A stretch of 64,000 nt of DNA from Alloascoidea africana. Its lineage: Eukaryota; Ascomycota; Alloascoideomycetes; Alloascoideales; Alloascoideaceae. The stretch lies in assembly GCA_030581615.1 (NCBI GenBank), contig JAKTTT010000002.1, forward strand, positions 620,001 to 684,000, written 5' to 3'. Positions 1 to 10,523 of the stretch are shown piece after piece; position 1 is the stretch's first letter, and each line of letters opens with the position of its first letter. The position numbers and the translations under genes are program-made. Below the pieces are notes generated by a model that had not been told where the DNA came from, did no database searches, and saw only the letters and a program-made list of their open reading frames with translations.

Positions 1-1257
1 GGCGCTGCATCTGGTGGCATCATCGGTGGAGTACTAACCGACTTGTATGGATGGAGATTTGCGTTCATATTGCAAGTTCCCATAGCTACCCTGAGCATGG
101 TTCTTATCCAGGTTTTCTTGCACATCCCCCATAAACCAAACACAAAGGTTCAGACTGGAACTCGGTACGGTGCAGTTGAGGTGAATGCAGAAGGAGATGT
201 TCATCATATAACCGAGTCCTTTTTTGAGCAGTACAAAAGAGTTGACGTTCTCGGGGCATCATGTTTGGTTACGGCTTTGTTAAGTTTCCTACTCGCCCTA
301 TCGATAGGCGGATCCCAGCTCCCCTGGTCGCATCCGTTGATCTGGGTATTGCTTAGCATGTTTGTGATTTTTATCTTGGCATTTGGATATGTTGAGCAGT
401 ATGTTTCTTTGGAACCAATAATCCCCCTCCATCTGCTGAAGATTCGAACAGTGTTGTCTTCTAGCTTGGCGAATTGGTTCATGACTATTGGCGTATTTTC
501 CTATATCTACTACGTTCCCATATTCTTCTCGTCAATATACAGCCTTGAAGATTTCAGCACAAGCAGAGTCGGACAGGTTCTCATTAGTAACTTTGTTGGA
601 GTCAGTATCGGCAGCTATTTGTGTGGTATTTACATGAAGAAGACTGGGAAATATTATTGGATTTCTCTGATAACGGGCCTAATGGCAATTGTTGGCGTGT
701 GTGAAATTGTGTCGATAACATTTCCCAGATCACCACCCTTGGCAGGTACTGACAATCCATATATAATGAAACCATGGGAAGCGAATACTCTACTGTTTCT
801 TCCCGGATTCGGGTATGCTGCTATGCTGACAGTTACGTTGTTAGCGTTAATATCCTCAGTCCCCCATTCTTACCAGGCAGTAACTACCTCAATTCAATAT
901 GCGTTCCGATCAACGGGATCTACAATTGGCGTATCTGCCTGCTCCTCAATATTTCAAAATTTTCTCTTGAAGAGCCTGGATAAGATCCCACAGAAATATG
1001 AGTTCGATAACGAAAGGGACAGACAAGCTCTCTTGGATGCAATTCAAAATGTTACAAACTCAATAGAAGCAATCAAGATAGTTCCCGAGAAATACCAACT
1101 GGATGTGATCCAGAGCTATAGCATAGGGTGTCGAGCTGCTTTTATCTTTGCCCTATTTGCAGTGACCTTGGGCTTTATATCTATGATTTTTGTAGAGGAG
1201 AATGTTCTACATTCTAGTATTCAAAGGGAAGACGAAGATGATAGTCACTCTGACTGA
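1..1257 (+). CDS. MFS transporter, vacuolar basic amino acid (Vba/Fnx) type, 5' truncated by window edge
   Basis: The reading frame is open from base 1 and stops at 1255-1257, so the N-terminal third lies outside the window. The first residues contain the glycine-rich motif typical of drug:H+ antiporter-2 family carriers (GGIIGGVLTDLYGWRFAF), followed by about nine hydrophobic segments. A late segment reads FRSTGSTIGVSACSSIFQN, which resembles the vacuolar amino acid exporters/importers Vba1/Vba2 of Saccharomyces and Fnx1/Fnx2 of fission yeast. By family, it would move basic amino acids across the vacuolar membrane by proton exchange; the substrate is inference. The C-terminus ends in an acidic tail (REDEDDSHSD) and faces the 3' end of the next gene. 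A siderophore or drug exporter of the same superfamily is the main alternative. Confidence 0.8.
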   Translation, partial: GAASGGIIGGVLTDLYGWRFAFILQVPIATLSMVLIQVFLHIPHKPNTKVQTGTRYGAVEVNAEGDVHHITESFFEQYKRVDVLGASCLVTALLSFLLALSIGGSQLPWSHPLIWVLLSMFVIFILAFGYVEQYVSLEPIIPLHLLKIRTVLSSSLANWFMTIGVFSYIYYVPIFFSSIYSLEDFSTSRVGQVLISNFVGVSIGSYLCGIYMKKTGKYYWISLITGLMAIVGVCEIVSITFPRSPPLAGTDNPYIMKPWEANTLLFLPGFGYAAMLTVTLLALISSVPHSYQAVTTSIQYAFRSTGSTIGVSACSSIFQNFLLKSLDKIPQKYEFDNERDRQALLDAIQNVTNSIEAIKIVPEKYQLDVIQSYSIGCRAAFIFALFAVTLGFISMIFVEENVLHSSIQREDEDDSHSD

Positions 1258-1449
1258 TAAAACAACCAACCATGTACATTTGAACGCCACATATCTTACT
1301 AGCAGTTATGATCAACCCATTCAGAGTGTGCTTGACTTCTTAGATATGTACTACTAAACATTAGGACACGGTTAAATAAAATGAACATCTATAAAAACTA
1401 AAACAAAACCTTAAACTTTCCAACGGGCATAGATGAAAAGTAATGCAAT

Positions 1450-3543
1450 TCAAGGCGAATATATGCGAGAAAAAGACTCCACGTTCCTCCTACAACAAAC
1501 ACAGGTATTAAAGTTTCTCATGGCCAAAGCCATTCGGCATTCATCACAAACTGCATAGCAGCAACAGGGCCAGAGAACCACCTGCCTAGGATTGACATGG
1601 CAGACCACGCAGCAATGCTCATCATCTTCATAGTCCTTTTCAAGGGTTTTCTGAGGCCTTCGTTCTCTTATTATATTCGCCAGTTCCCTTACCTCATTAC
1701 GAGGAATAGAATCATGGAGCCAATTCTGATACTGGTTGCGAGTCAGCCGCTGTCCTTTAGGTGAACGCAGATGAGCTGCCATGATTTGTGAAAATTCGTG
1801 ATCTTCTCTAGTCTCTGGAGCAATCAGCTTTGTGAATTCATCTGGATCGAATAGGTCAAGAACAGAATTTTTCTTTTGTTGATTACCCTTAAATAAGCGT
1901 GTTTTATGTTTCTGTGGATAATGGTCCTGTAGCCGAAGCGTTGCCATATGAGACAGAGCAGTTCCTGTCGTTGTACTTGTTCCAGCTACTTCCTCCTCGG
2001 ACTCAAGATCAGACCCATATTCGCTATTGTACTCATATTCATCATCGGACGAAGCCAGGTCTTCTGCTTGAGGCTCATATAATGGAGATTGATCATAATT
2101 AGGGAAATCCGGCCCCAAAAGTGCTTTGGTCGGGGTGTTATATAGTATATCTTGTTGACGAATAGACTTTGCAAAAGACTTGCTATCTTTTGATGGAACC
2201 GATCTGCCTCCAAAGTGTCTGAGGAGAACCGAAGGAAGCGAGCCTATTAAATTGGCCATGACAGAGATCATAGTTCTAAGCATCATGTATGCTGATCTCA
2301 CCCTTACAAACATTAATACCTTTCGTTTTTCCATAGATTTTCCGTTTCTCCCCCCGTGTGCCAGTCTGTTTCGTGAATCTGGTGGGCACAGTACCTCATT
2401 GCGATAAGGAGAACTTTGAAGTTCTCGTGCTGTCTGTTGCTTGTGAAATTCCTCTTCAATCCATGTTGATTTCACCAGTTTGACTGCAATAGATTCATTT
2501 AAATATGCAATCCTTGAAGCGTTTGTCAAGGCAATCACTCCAAGCTTCGTTAAACAGGAATAATAATCATCGTTTAGAGAAAAGTGCATTGAGTAAAGGT
2601 TTAAAGCCAATTTATCTCTTCCTCCAACGAGCAGTGACGCGAGAGTGTAAATGAAACCGCAAAGAATAATCATAAAGCATAGTAACAGCTGAGGACCATA
2701 CCCTACTATGCAAACAATCGGAAAATTCATAATAGTACCGTTGAAAAGTGAATAGCCAAAATAAGATAAAAAACTTAATCCAAGTATTGATGATGGAATA
2801 AGCCGATACTCGTGTAGATTGAATAGTCCAAAAGCATGGATCCATAGCTGGGAAAATGCCGAAAATAGAGAAACTACCAGGGGCTCTGTGATTGTTCTTC
2901 TAGAAAACTCAGCTTCTTCAAAAGCCATCGAATACTCAAACAGTGTCATCCCAGCTTCGGAATATGGCGTTCTCCCTTGAATGACGCTGGAAAAGGTTTC
3001 CACAAATTGTCCGAGGCCAATAGATAGGTAGACCCACCAGAATATCTGATCATCTGGAACTTCGTCAACGGAATTCACATCAAAGTATTGGGGTATTAAA
3101 GAGTATAAGGTGGTGTTTCCAGTTGTACGAGCTCTAAACTTGAGGCACACAAGAAGTGGGATAATGTTCTTGCAGAGAAAATATATCACTACCAAACGAA
3201 GCATGATCCTGTGAGTGAGCGGTAGTGGCCGGTCTATCCGTGCACTGGCAAACACAGCAGTCCTATTCAATAAAACCGCCATGGCAATACAGCACATGGC
3301 GTACCTGGAGACAAAATAGGAGAGCAAAATAGGAACAGCACCTCGCGATCCATTATCATCTCTATTTCTTTCGTTAACTTGATCAGCGATAGTTGAGACG
3401 ATATTCAAGAGTGAGTAGAAATGCGACTTCCAAGACGTTGGCGAAGGTGTGGCGCTTTGGTAGAAATCTCCAGAGGATGAAGTGGCAAGTACAGCATTTC
3501 TAACCGATTCCGATCCTGATCCAGAAACAGACGTTAATTCCAT
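1450..3543 (-). CDS. ASI1/ASI3: Asi1/Asi3-like RING E3 ubiquitin ligase of the inner nuclear membrane
   Basis: This is a single-exon gene of 697 residues with its ATG at 3541-3543. The N-terminal half has about five hydrophobic segments, the middle is acidic and Ser-rich, and the last 55 residues form a cysteine-rich RING: CVVC, then PCCCYAVCDECR, then FNTCVCCRRNVE. That arrangement, with the RING at the extreme C-terminus, and the length match Saccharomyces Asi1 (624 aa) and Asi3 (676 aa). Asi1 and Asi3 form a complex with Asi2 that degrades misplaced membrane proteins and latent Stp1/Stp2 factors in the nucleus. Only one such gene is visible here, so I cannot tell whether it stands for both paralogs. 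Its 5' flank is the 313-bp gap before the 3' end of the Red1-like gene, which lies on the same strand. Confidence 0.8.
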   Translation of the reverse strand: MELTSVSGSGSESVRNAVLATSSSGDFYQSATPSPTSWKSHFYSLLNIVSTIADQVNERNRDDNGSRGAVPILLSYFVSRYAMCCIAMAVLLNRTAVFASARIDRPLPLTHRIMLRLVVIYFLCKNIIPLLVCLKFRARTTGNTTLYSLIPQYFDVNSVDEVPDDQIFWWVYLSIGLGQFVETFSSVIQGRTPYSEAGMTLFEYSMAFEEAEFSRRTITEPLVVSLFSAFSQLWIHAFGLFNLHEYRLIPSSILGLSFLSYFGYSLFNGTIMNFPIVCIVGYGPQLLLCFMIILCGFIYTLASLLVGGRDKLALNLYSMHFSLNDDYYSCLTKLGVIALTNASRIAYLNESIAVKLVKSTWIEEEFHKQQTARELQSSPYRNEVLCPPDSRNRLAHGGRNGKSMEKRKVLMFVRVRSAYMMLRTMISVMANLIGSLPSVLLRHFGGRSVPSKDSKSFAKSIRQQDILYNTPTKALLGPDFPNYDQSPLYEPQAEDLASSDDEYEYNSEYGSDLESEEEVAGTSTTTGTALSHMATLRLQDHYPQKHKTRLFKGNQQKKNSVLDLFDPDEFTKLIAPETREDHEFSQIMAAHLRSPKGQRLTRNQYQNWLHDSIPRNEVRELANIIRERRPQKTLEKDYEDDEHCCVVCHVNPRQVVLWPCCCYAVCDECRMALAMRNFNTCVCCRRNVESFSRIYSP

Positions 3544-3856
3544 GATATCAAAATCCAGGATGTGAGGTCAGCAGAGACATCACTGTCGTCTTTCAAGACT
3601 TGGAACTGGAGAGGAGGCCGCGCGTACCAAAAGCTCATTACGGGAGTGGGTTACCCTGAATACAGCTACTCGTTATCGAATGTGAGATAATATGCCATTT
3701 CCTACCCTGAGCAAGCTTTAGCTTGCGCGGTGATCTATGTAACTAAAAGTACAAATGCTCAGCGTTCTGTAAACGGGGAAAGAAAAGTCAACGGTATGGG
3801 CTCAGTTCCCACACAAATGTGATCAGAGGAGGAGGCGATTGCCAGTAGTTCTGCTA
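3544..3856. other. intergenic gap between two minus-strand genes
   Basis: The 313 bases must hold the terminator of the Red1-like gene and the promoter of the Asi-like gene. I see no RNA gene, repeat or clear TATA box in it. Confidence 0.6.
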
Positions 3857-6354
3857 CTAGCTTTCATTATCTGGCATAACTTCATTTGAATCGTCAAGAT
3901 CCTTTTTAGCTTTTTTGGCCTTTGCTTTTTCTTTTTTCTTTTTACTCTTTAGCTCTGATTTTTCTTCTCTTTTCCTCTTTACAGTTTCAAACCTGTTCCA
4001 GTCAAGATACATAGAGCCTTTATAAGCATTCGGCTCGTCTTGCTTCTCCAAATAGTCATGCCGGAAATTGACTATATAATCACCAAGCTCATCAAACTTG
4101 TTTTCTAAGGGAGTTAGTACATTTAAATCCTTTGTCAGTTTGGATCTATACTGTTCTTGTTCATCTTGAGTTTTACCAACACTGCTCCTTGCCAGCTCAA
4201 CAAGAATCGAAGTGTCTTGATATTTTCCACCCAGTAAGATAGGTTTGATCTCAAGTTAGTTATATGAGTAGGAGAAGGATTAAACATACAACATACCGTT
4301 CATTGTGTAATCTCGAACATGCTGGTATCTGCAACCAGAATCTTTACACGAACCCCCACTTGTTTCATAAGGACAAAATACCTTGTTTGGCAGTATTTTG
4401 TTACTATAGGTCGATGACCTATAACCTAATGAAACAGAGCTCTTGTAATGAGGACTAAATCTGAAAGAACGAAAACATCTAAGAGGCGATTTGTAAGGGC
4501 GAAAGCGGTTTGGAGTAACCTTTGTTGGTTGTTAGAAAAATCCAGAATCTAAACGAAAATTATTCTTACCTTTTTAAAAGTCACTCCTGGCAGCTTTAAG
4601 CATTCCTCCTCTTCTGCGAAATTACTATTAGTATCGTATTCAAAAAGACAAAGTTCACAGTACTAACCAAGATCGCTGTTTTCATCAGCTCGTTCTTCAA
4701 ACACCTGCTTAAGTTTCTCCAAAAGTGAGCTTTGATTTTTGATATCAGCTTCATGTTTTGTGTGTTCTTTTTTCAAGGTATCTAGTCGGGTTGAAGAATC
4801 AACATTCGACTGTTCTATTCCACTAATTATCTGTTCAAGAATGGTGATTTTTGCTTTCAAATCGCTAATAAGATCTTGCTTTTCACCAATCTTATTGTTA
4901 TTAAAATCAATCAAAAACTCGCTCTTTTTAATTTCTTGTTCAGTTTGTTCTTTTTTCTTGGTAAGATCAGAAACAGCACTTGCTGTTTCGTCTATTTTCT
5001 TTTTGAGCTCTTTAAATGGAAGGCTTTCATATTCTTCAGTTATTGTCGGTCCTGTCACCTTTTCAGGCGACATTTCCTTCACAGATTCTCTTTCTAAAAC
5101 TTTTGGTACATTTGGCGTTCTTTTTGAAGCACTATTCAAGGTATCAGGTAGGTTGGAATTGGTATTCATTTCTTCTGTTGTGTGAGAAGAATCTACGGTT
5201 TGTGGTGATGATTTGGTAGCTTCTTCCTTATCGGAATATGTGTTGTCATCCTTTGTTTTCTTAAGTCTCTTTGCAGTTTCTGTCATTTTTAATTTAGTTT
5301 TCTCTAATTCCGCTATTCTTGCACCAATTCTCCGTATTTCTTCCTCTTTTGTCTTCAATGCTATCGTTGCAGCAGCTTTGGATGTAATTTTTTCTTCCCC
5401 TCCTATTGAAGTTTCACGTTTAGAGCTCGAGCCCGTGGTATAACCGCTAGGAGTAGTTTCCTTAGCCGGTTTGGTGGCCGAAACATTACCTTTCTCAACA
5501 CTCTCAGGAGTGTCCACTTCCATACCATCGTTTGGCTCCTCTTCATCTGAAGAGTCATCCTCATATTCGTCCTCGTCAGATGACACACTAATCTCCATCT
5601 TCTTGGACCACCGGTCACTTCCAAAACGCGGAGAATTTACACGGGTGATGACTTTAGAGTTTAAGTCATTGCTCTTATTGGACTGGACCAAGGTTTGACC
5701 AGAAAATGCTAAGTGTTGGCCCAAGGAACCAGATGGAAGAGAAGGTGTCTTGTTATCGGATTCCTTTATAGACGGATTCAAAACCTTGCTCATATTAGGA
5801 GCAGGAAGCTCCAGTGTAGTATAGACTTGAGCAAGAAAATATGGATTGACATTAGCCTGCTTCACAATTTCTGCAAAAGATAATCCCAGCCGCCGTAGGT
5901 TATCTACCGCTTCATAGACAGGGTGTTCTATAATATGTTAGTCAACATTCATGGAAATAGCAAGTGATCACATACCTTCAGTGTCTTCGCCATCATTATC
6001 AGTATCATCCGAACCTGGAGCTACTTCGGTAAATGTAGGGGCAGGTTGTTGAGCGGCTACAGATGTCATAGAAGACTTAGATATGCTATCACTAATAGGT
6101 TTTGAAGAATCCACAGGTAAAACAGAAGAAATTTGCGTCGGATTCTTTGACGTCTGAGCTGCTTCATCAGGTTTAGGTGCTTCCATTGAAACTAGGGTAA
6201 ATGGTAGAGCATCATTAATCTGAGTATCAGAGTCAGACGTATCCAGCTTTGGTTGAGGGCTCGGCTCAGTCTTTTTTGCCAACTTTGACTTCAGCGACAG
6301 GAGTACTGTCAGCCTTTTTTTCTCAATCTCGCTCTGGCTTATTATCTCTGTCAT
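3857..6354 (-). CDS. red1: Red1/ZFC3H1-type zinc-finger protein (nuclear RNA surveillance scaffold), five exons
   Basis: My model is complement(3857-4215, 4297-4519, 4570-4613, 4668-5927, 5976-6354), giving 754 residues; all splice phases close. Donors are GTATGT, GTTAGT, GTAAGA and GTATGT. The N-terminus (MTEIISQSEIEKKRLTVLL) is followed by long Ser/Thr/Glu-rich disorder and a coiled coil around residues 420-545. At 610-628 lies CPYETSGGSCKDSGCRYQH, the C-x8-C-x4-C-x3-H finger of the zf-C3H1 family. It is followed by RDYTMNDTSILVELARSS, as in fission-yeast Red1. The family member Red1 and human ZFC3H1 hand unwanted nuclear transcripts to Mtr4/Mtl1 and the exosome (MTREC/PAXT). The tail is Lys-rich and probably nuclear. 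In the last intron a nearer AG at about 4251 breaks the frame, so I chose the AG before 4215. Saccharomyces has no obvious counterpart. Confidence 0.78.
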
Positions 6355-7093
6355 GCCTACTATTCTTTTTCCTCTTTGGTGAGTGAAATACTATTGTGAG
6401 CCTCTTTGAATTTTGCTGATGGCCGGGTAAGTGCAGTTGAGAGCATGAATGTATCTGCTCATTTGGGAATCTATATTTAAAAACTCGGACTGCATCTTGT
6501 TGATGTTTGTTTTCCAAGTTTGATTGTTTGTAGACCAAGAGATATCTCTAGATATCTTGAATTACATGCTGTAACTACTTACAGAGCTGGAGTACGAATA
6601 GGCATCACAGAGCTCTTCTTTATGTAACTAAAAAGCTTGGGCTTGTCAGGGCGACTGAGCAATTGGCTCAAGTGTCAATTGATGCCGTGGATCCTTTTCC
6701 CTGAAAAAAGTATACTCTGGTAGAGTTCACAAAGGCAATTTTAATCGTAGTTGAACATGTATTGTCGCTTGGGTTTCTCCCTCCATCGCCAGCCTTCTGT
6801 AGAGTTTCGGATTCGCCCAGACCGAATGTGGATTCTACATGCTGCTCGATACACACTACCAATGTGCAAAGATATACCACAATAACATCAACATCACTAT
6901 CAACATCAGAGACAAGATCGGTGCTAACAGTTCTCCAGATCAAACAAAAAATGGCAGGCTGGTGGAAAGATCCTTTGCTCCTTCAACTACATTACATCCA
7001 TCAGCCCTCCTACTTCAATTCGACTCGGTCATCACTCGCTTTTGTCGCACAAAATAACAGTTGGTTAAAATTTAGACATACAGAACAACCAAA
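6355..7093. promoter_or_regulatory. divergent promoter region between red1-like gene and TIF3
   Basis: The 739 bases separate two divergently transcribed start codons. The short open frames in it have no conserved features. I see no RNA gene. I cannot place either promoter more exactly. Confidence 0.5.
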
Positions 7094-9521
7094 ATGGGTA
7101 CGTGTGCTTGTGTCGTTAGCATTCGAGGTGGTAGGCATGGAATCCCTAAGGCTAGTCTATGGGGGTGATGCTGCACATAGGGTGATGATGATGATTATGT
7201 ATACCACCTCGAAAACCTCTTTGTAACCACCAACATTTGTACTAACACTATGCTACTTGTTTTTCTGCTTGTTCTTTCGAACAGGACCAAAAGGAAAGAA
7301 AATGTCATTGGCAGAATTCGCCAGCACCCAAGGTAAGTTTTTTTTGTTCATTGTTCGAAGATCTTGGACCTAACATTTCATGTACCTTGCAGTATTCGAA
7401 GGTGAATCTTGGGCTGATGACGATTTTGACAGTTCAGCTGTCAAAATCAGACCAGGTAAGCTGCTTTTTAAACAGGGTTTGGATTTAGAGGATGTGTGCT
7501 ATTTGGTACATTTCTAACATGCTCAAGACAACCAATTTGGCGATGGTTTTCGTTCTGGAATCGGCCAGGAATATAGAGGAGCGCCACAGAATCCCTATGC
7601 GAGCCGTCCTCCTATTGATATGAGTGATATCCCCGATAGACCTCCATTTATGGCCAGAGTTGGAAACATGCCGTTTAGAACAGATGAGGATCAAATAGCA
7701 GAGTTTTTCACTTTATCACCACGCGGGGTTCCAGAATCGAATGTGATGGATATCCGATTAATTCGTGATTTCGACGGCAGGTCAAGAGGCTTTGGATTTC
7801 TCGAACTGAAGGGAAAAGAAGATTTAATGATTGCTTTATCATTTGACAACTGTCTGTTCGACGGCCGGAGGATCACTGTTGGGGTTGCTGAAGAACGAAA
7901 CCGAGGTGGACGAAGAGGCTCTCGGTTTTCGGATTCTAATTCCAGAATGGGAGATGGAGAGGATTTTGATTGGACTCGCAGAGGGCCTTTGCCGCCATTG
8001 ACGCCTGAAGAACAACGGGCAGACGATCGTTCGTTCCGAACTGATTCGAGAAGACGGACTGGCGGCTCACTAGGCGGCGCACTCAGAAGAGGGCCAGCCG
8101 AACCACTGACCGAGGCCGATCTCAACGATAACTGGAGAAGTAGAAAAGGGTCTGTTACATCTCCAAACTTGCAATTATCTCGGGCAGTCTCTCGCGCTTC
8201 GGTAGGTAGTGTCGAAACACATAGTCTTAGCGAGGTATTAGCGGGAGGTAAAAAGCTGAATCCATTTGGAGACGCAAAGCCGGTCGACACCGCGTCTAAG
8301 GAGCAGGAAATCGAGCAGAAAATGGACAGAGTGCCGAAGCCCAGAACGAGGTCAAATCCATTTGGGGAGGCTAAACCTGTCGATACGGCGTCAAAGGAAA
8401 GAGAGATTGAGAAGATCATTGAGGAACATAAGCAACATCAGCCATCAAAACCAAAGGTAAGTCCGTTTGGCGAGGCCAAGCCTGTGGATACTGCATCAAA
8501 AGATCGAGAAATTGAAAAAGTTTTGGAGGAGAAACACGAAGTTCAACAGCAACGAAAAGCAAGGCCTAATCCATTTGGAGAGGCAAAGCCAGTTGATACA
8601 GCTTCAAAGTATTTGGAAATTGAGAAAGTGCAGGAGGAAAGAAGGGCCTCTATAGCATCAAAGAAGCCTATATCAAGGAGATCATCTTTGCTTTCAACGA
8701 CTTCAAACAATGGCCAGGATTTGGCCAGATCTATTTCACGGTCAAGATCAAAATCCCCTCATCGCTCACCGCTCCTTTCACCCGTATCTTCACAAGTTTC
8801 TCCGCGTAGCGGGTTTAGACGATTGGTAACAACAGCTTCTATTTCTGAGGAATTGGACAGGTTTAATCTAGTTGAGGATCGTATACAGCAGAAACAACTT
8901 GAACTGAGACAAAGACAACAAAGGAAAGAGAAGAAGAGATCAAATGCAAAACCAAATACGAATGCGAGCGTTGAAAACAATGTGTCTAGTAAACAAAAAA
9001 TTGAACAGCTAAGAGGGCCTGAATTGGATACGGCTCAGAAACCAAGCTTAGAAACTACGAGTGTTCCTTCTGGAGCAAGCGATGATTCTAGATCGGTTAG
9101 TGAAACAGCCACTGTCACGGTGAATCTTAATGGACAGACGCCATCGATTACTCCGCCTACAGGGCCTCGTTCAGAAAGGGAAAGCGAAGGATCCAGCGGT
9201 ACACGTTCCTCCATTTCATCTAAACCTTCGACAAATACTTCCGATCCGCCTAGCAATGCGCCGACAGAACCTCGAGATTTTAAAAAGAATTCCTCAAGAG
9301 GGGAAGGCAGAGGTAGAGGTGGAAGATACAGAGGCGGTAGAAGAAGAGGAGGAGGAGGGCGTGGAGGACGATATTTTGGAAAGACTGGTGGTGACAATAG
9401 TGGAGTTCATTTGGACTCATTGGCAAGTTGGCGTTCCAAGACAACTAAAGCTAGTCAAGATAAAGAATCATCTGGAAGTACACGTGGATCCCAAGAGACC
9501 AAGGAGGCAACAGTTGTTTAA
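7094..9521 (+). CDS. TIF3: Translation initiation factor eIF4B, four exons
   Basis: The exons are 7094-7097, 7285-7332, 7393-7455 and 7528-9521, encoding 702 residues. Exon 1 is only ATG plus one base, followed by a 187-bp intron with an ACTAAC branch point. The N-terminus contains GESWADDDFD and is followed by an RRM at about residues 75-155 (ARVGNMPF; RSRGFGFLEL). Four copies of PFG(E/D)AKPVDTASK start near residues 283, 315, 350 and 386; human eIF4B has the same motif once. An Arg/Gly-rich tail sits near residues 630-660. eIF4B binds mRNA and the small ribosomal subunit and stimulates the eIF4A helicase during scanning. Saccharomyces Tif3 is shorter (436 aa) and has differently composed repeats. 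Long Ser/Arg-rich stretches between the motifs look disordered. Confidence 0.92.
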
Positions 9522-10523
9522 AAAACATTGGCGACAGACTGCAATTGTTTAAATAAAAAAGGAAAAGAACAAAAAAAAACATCCAATACTGGGAAACAGC
9601 TTTAATGATTAATGACAAATGGTTACGGTAATGACTAAGAAATTGTGTTTGGTGATATGCTCTGGATCTCCATGATGAAAATGGAAGATCCAAGTAATTA
9701 TGATGATGATGATGATATATTACAGTATAAAAAAGGTATGGTTTTGTTATTGCCATTTGTGACTATTCATTCATGTTGAAGTTCTTCCCCTCTGCGTTTC
9801 GTTTCATTCACTTTTATCTTGCTTTTCTCTTTGCCTTTCCTCTAGTAAAGTTTTGAAAGCATGTTCAATGAAACGACTCTTTTATAAAATCCGTACAACA
9901 AGTCTTTTTTTATTTATTTATTTTATTTATTTGCTCTTTTATTCCTCTGCTTTTCAGTGTATCTTTGTTAGTATATATGTATGCCTCTTGCCCTTTCTGC
10001 ACATTTAAATATCTTTGGATTTTATATTCTTTTCTATCTCTCTCTTTTTTTTGTTTATGGCTGAGATGAGCAATGTAATTTAAAATAACAAACTGTTTAA
10101 TTCTTGCATACGATAAATCTCTTCCATTTCTTTTTACATTTCTCAAAGGTTCGATGCCAACCTTACCTGATGATTTTCGTTCAATATCAGTCAAAACAGT
10201 TAGTTTATAGAAATTATTTATACTTGTATTAAGTTACTTGTTTATAACATTCAACAATAAAAAGAGTACAAACAAAGACGATCAGATAGGAGTCAAAACA
10301 GAAATATATAGATCAAAAAAAAAAGGCGATGGTAAGGGATATCTCAATTTGGTTACACCAGGTTCAAAAACAGTATGGGCAGTAATAGTTTGAAAAAAGA
10401 GAGAGAGGGAGAATAGACAAAAAAAAATGGAAGAAAACAGAAAACTTTGAACAAGTTGCGTTTTCACCTAAGTGCACATACACATCACTTCTTCTTTTAT
10501 ATTCGTTCATTTCTCTCTTTTTT
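9522..10523. other. intergenic gap between convergent TIF3 and TUB2
   Basis: These 1002 AT-rich bases lie between two 3' ends. They contain a short GAT trinucleotide run near 9697-9714 and many homopolymer tracts. A minus-strand open frame at 9910-10194 starts at TTG and looks like chance. I see no gene. Confidence 0.6.
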
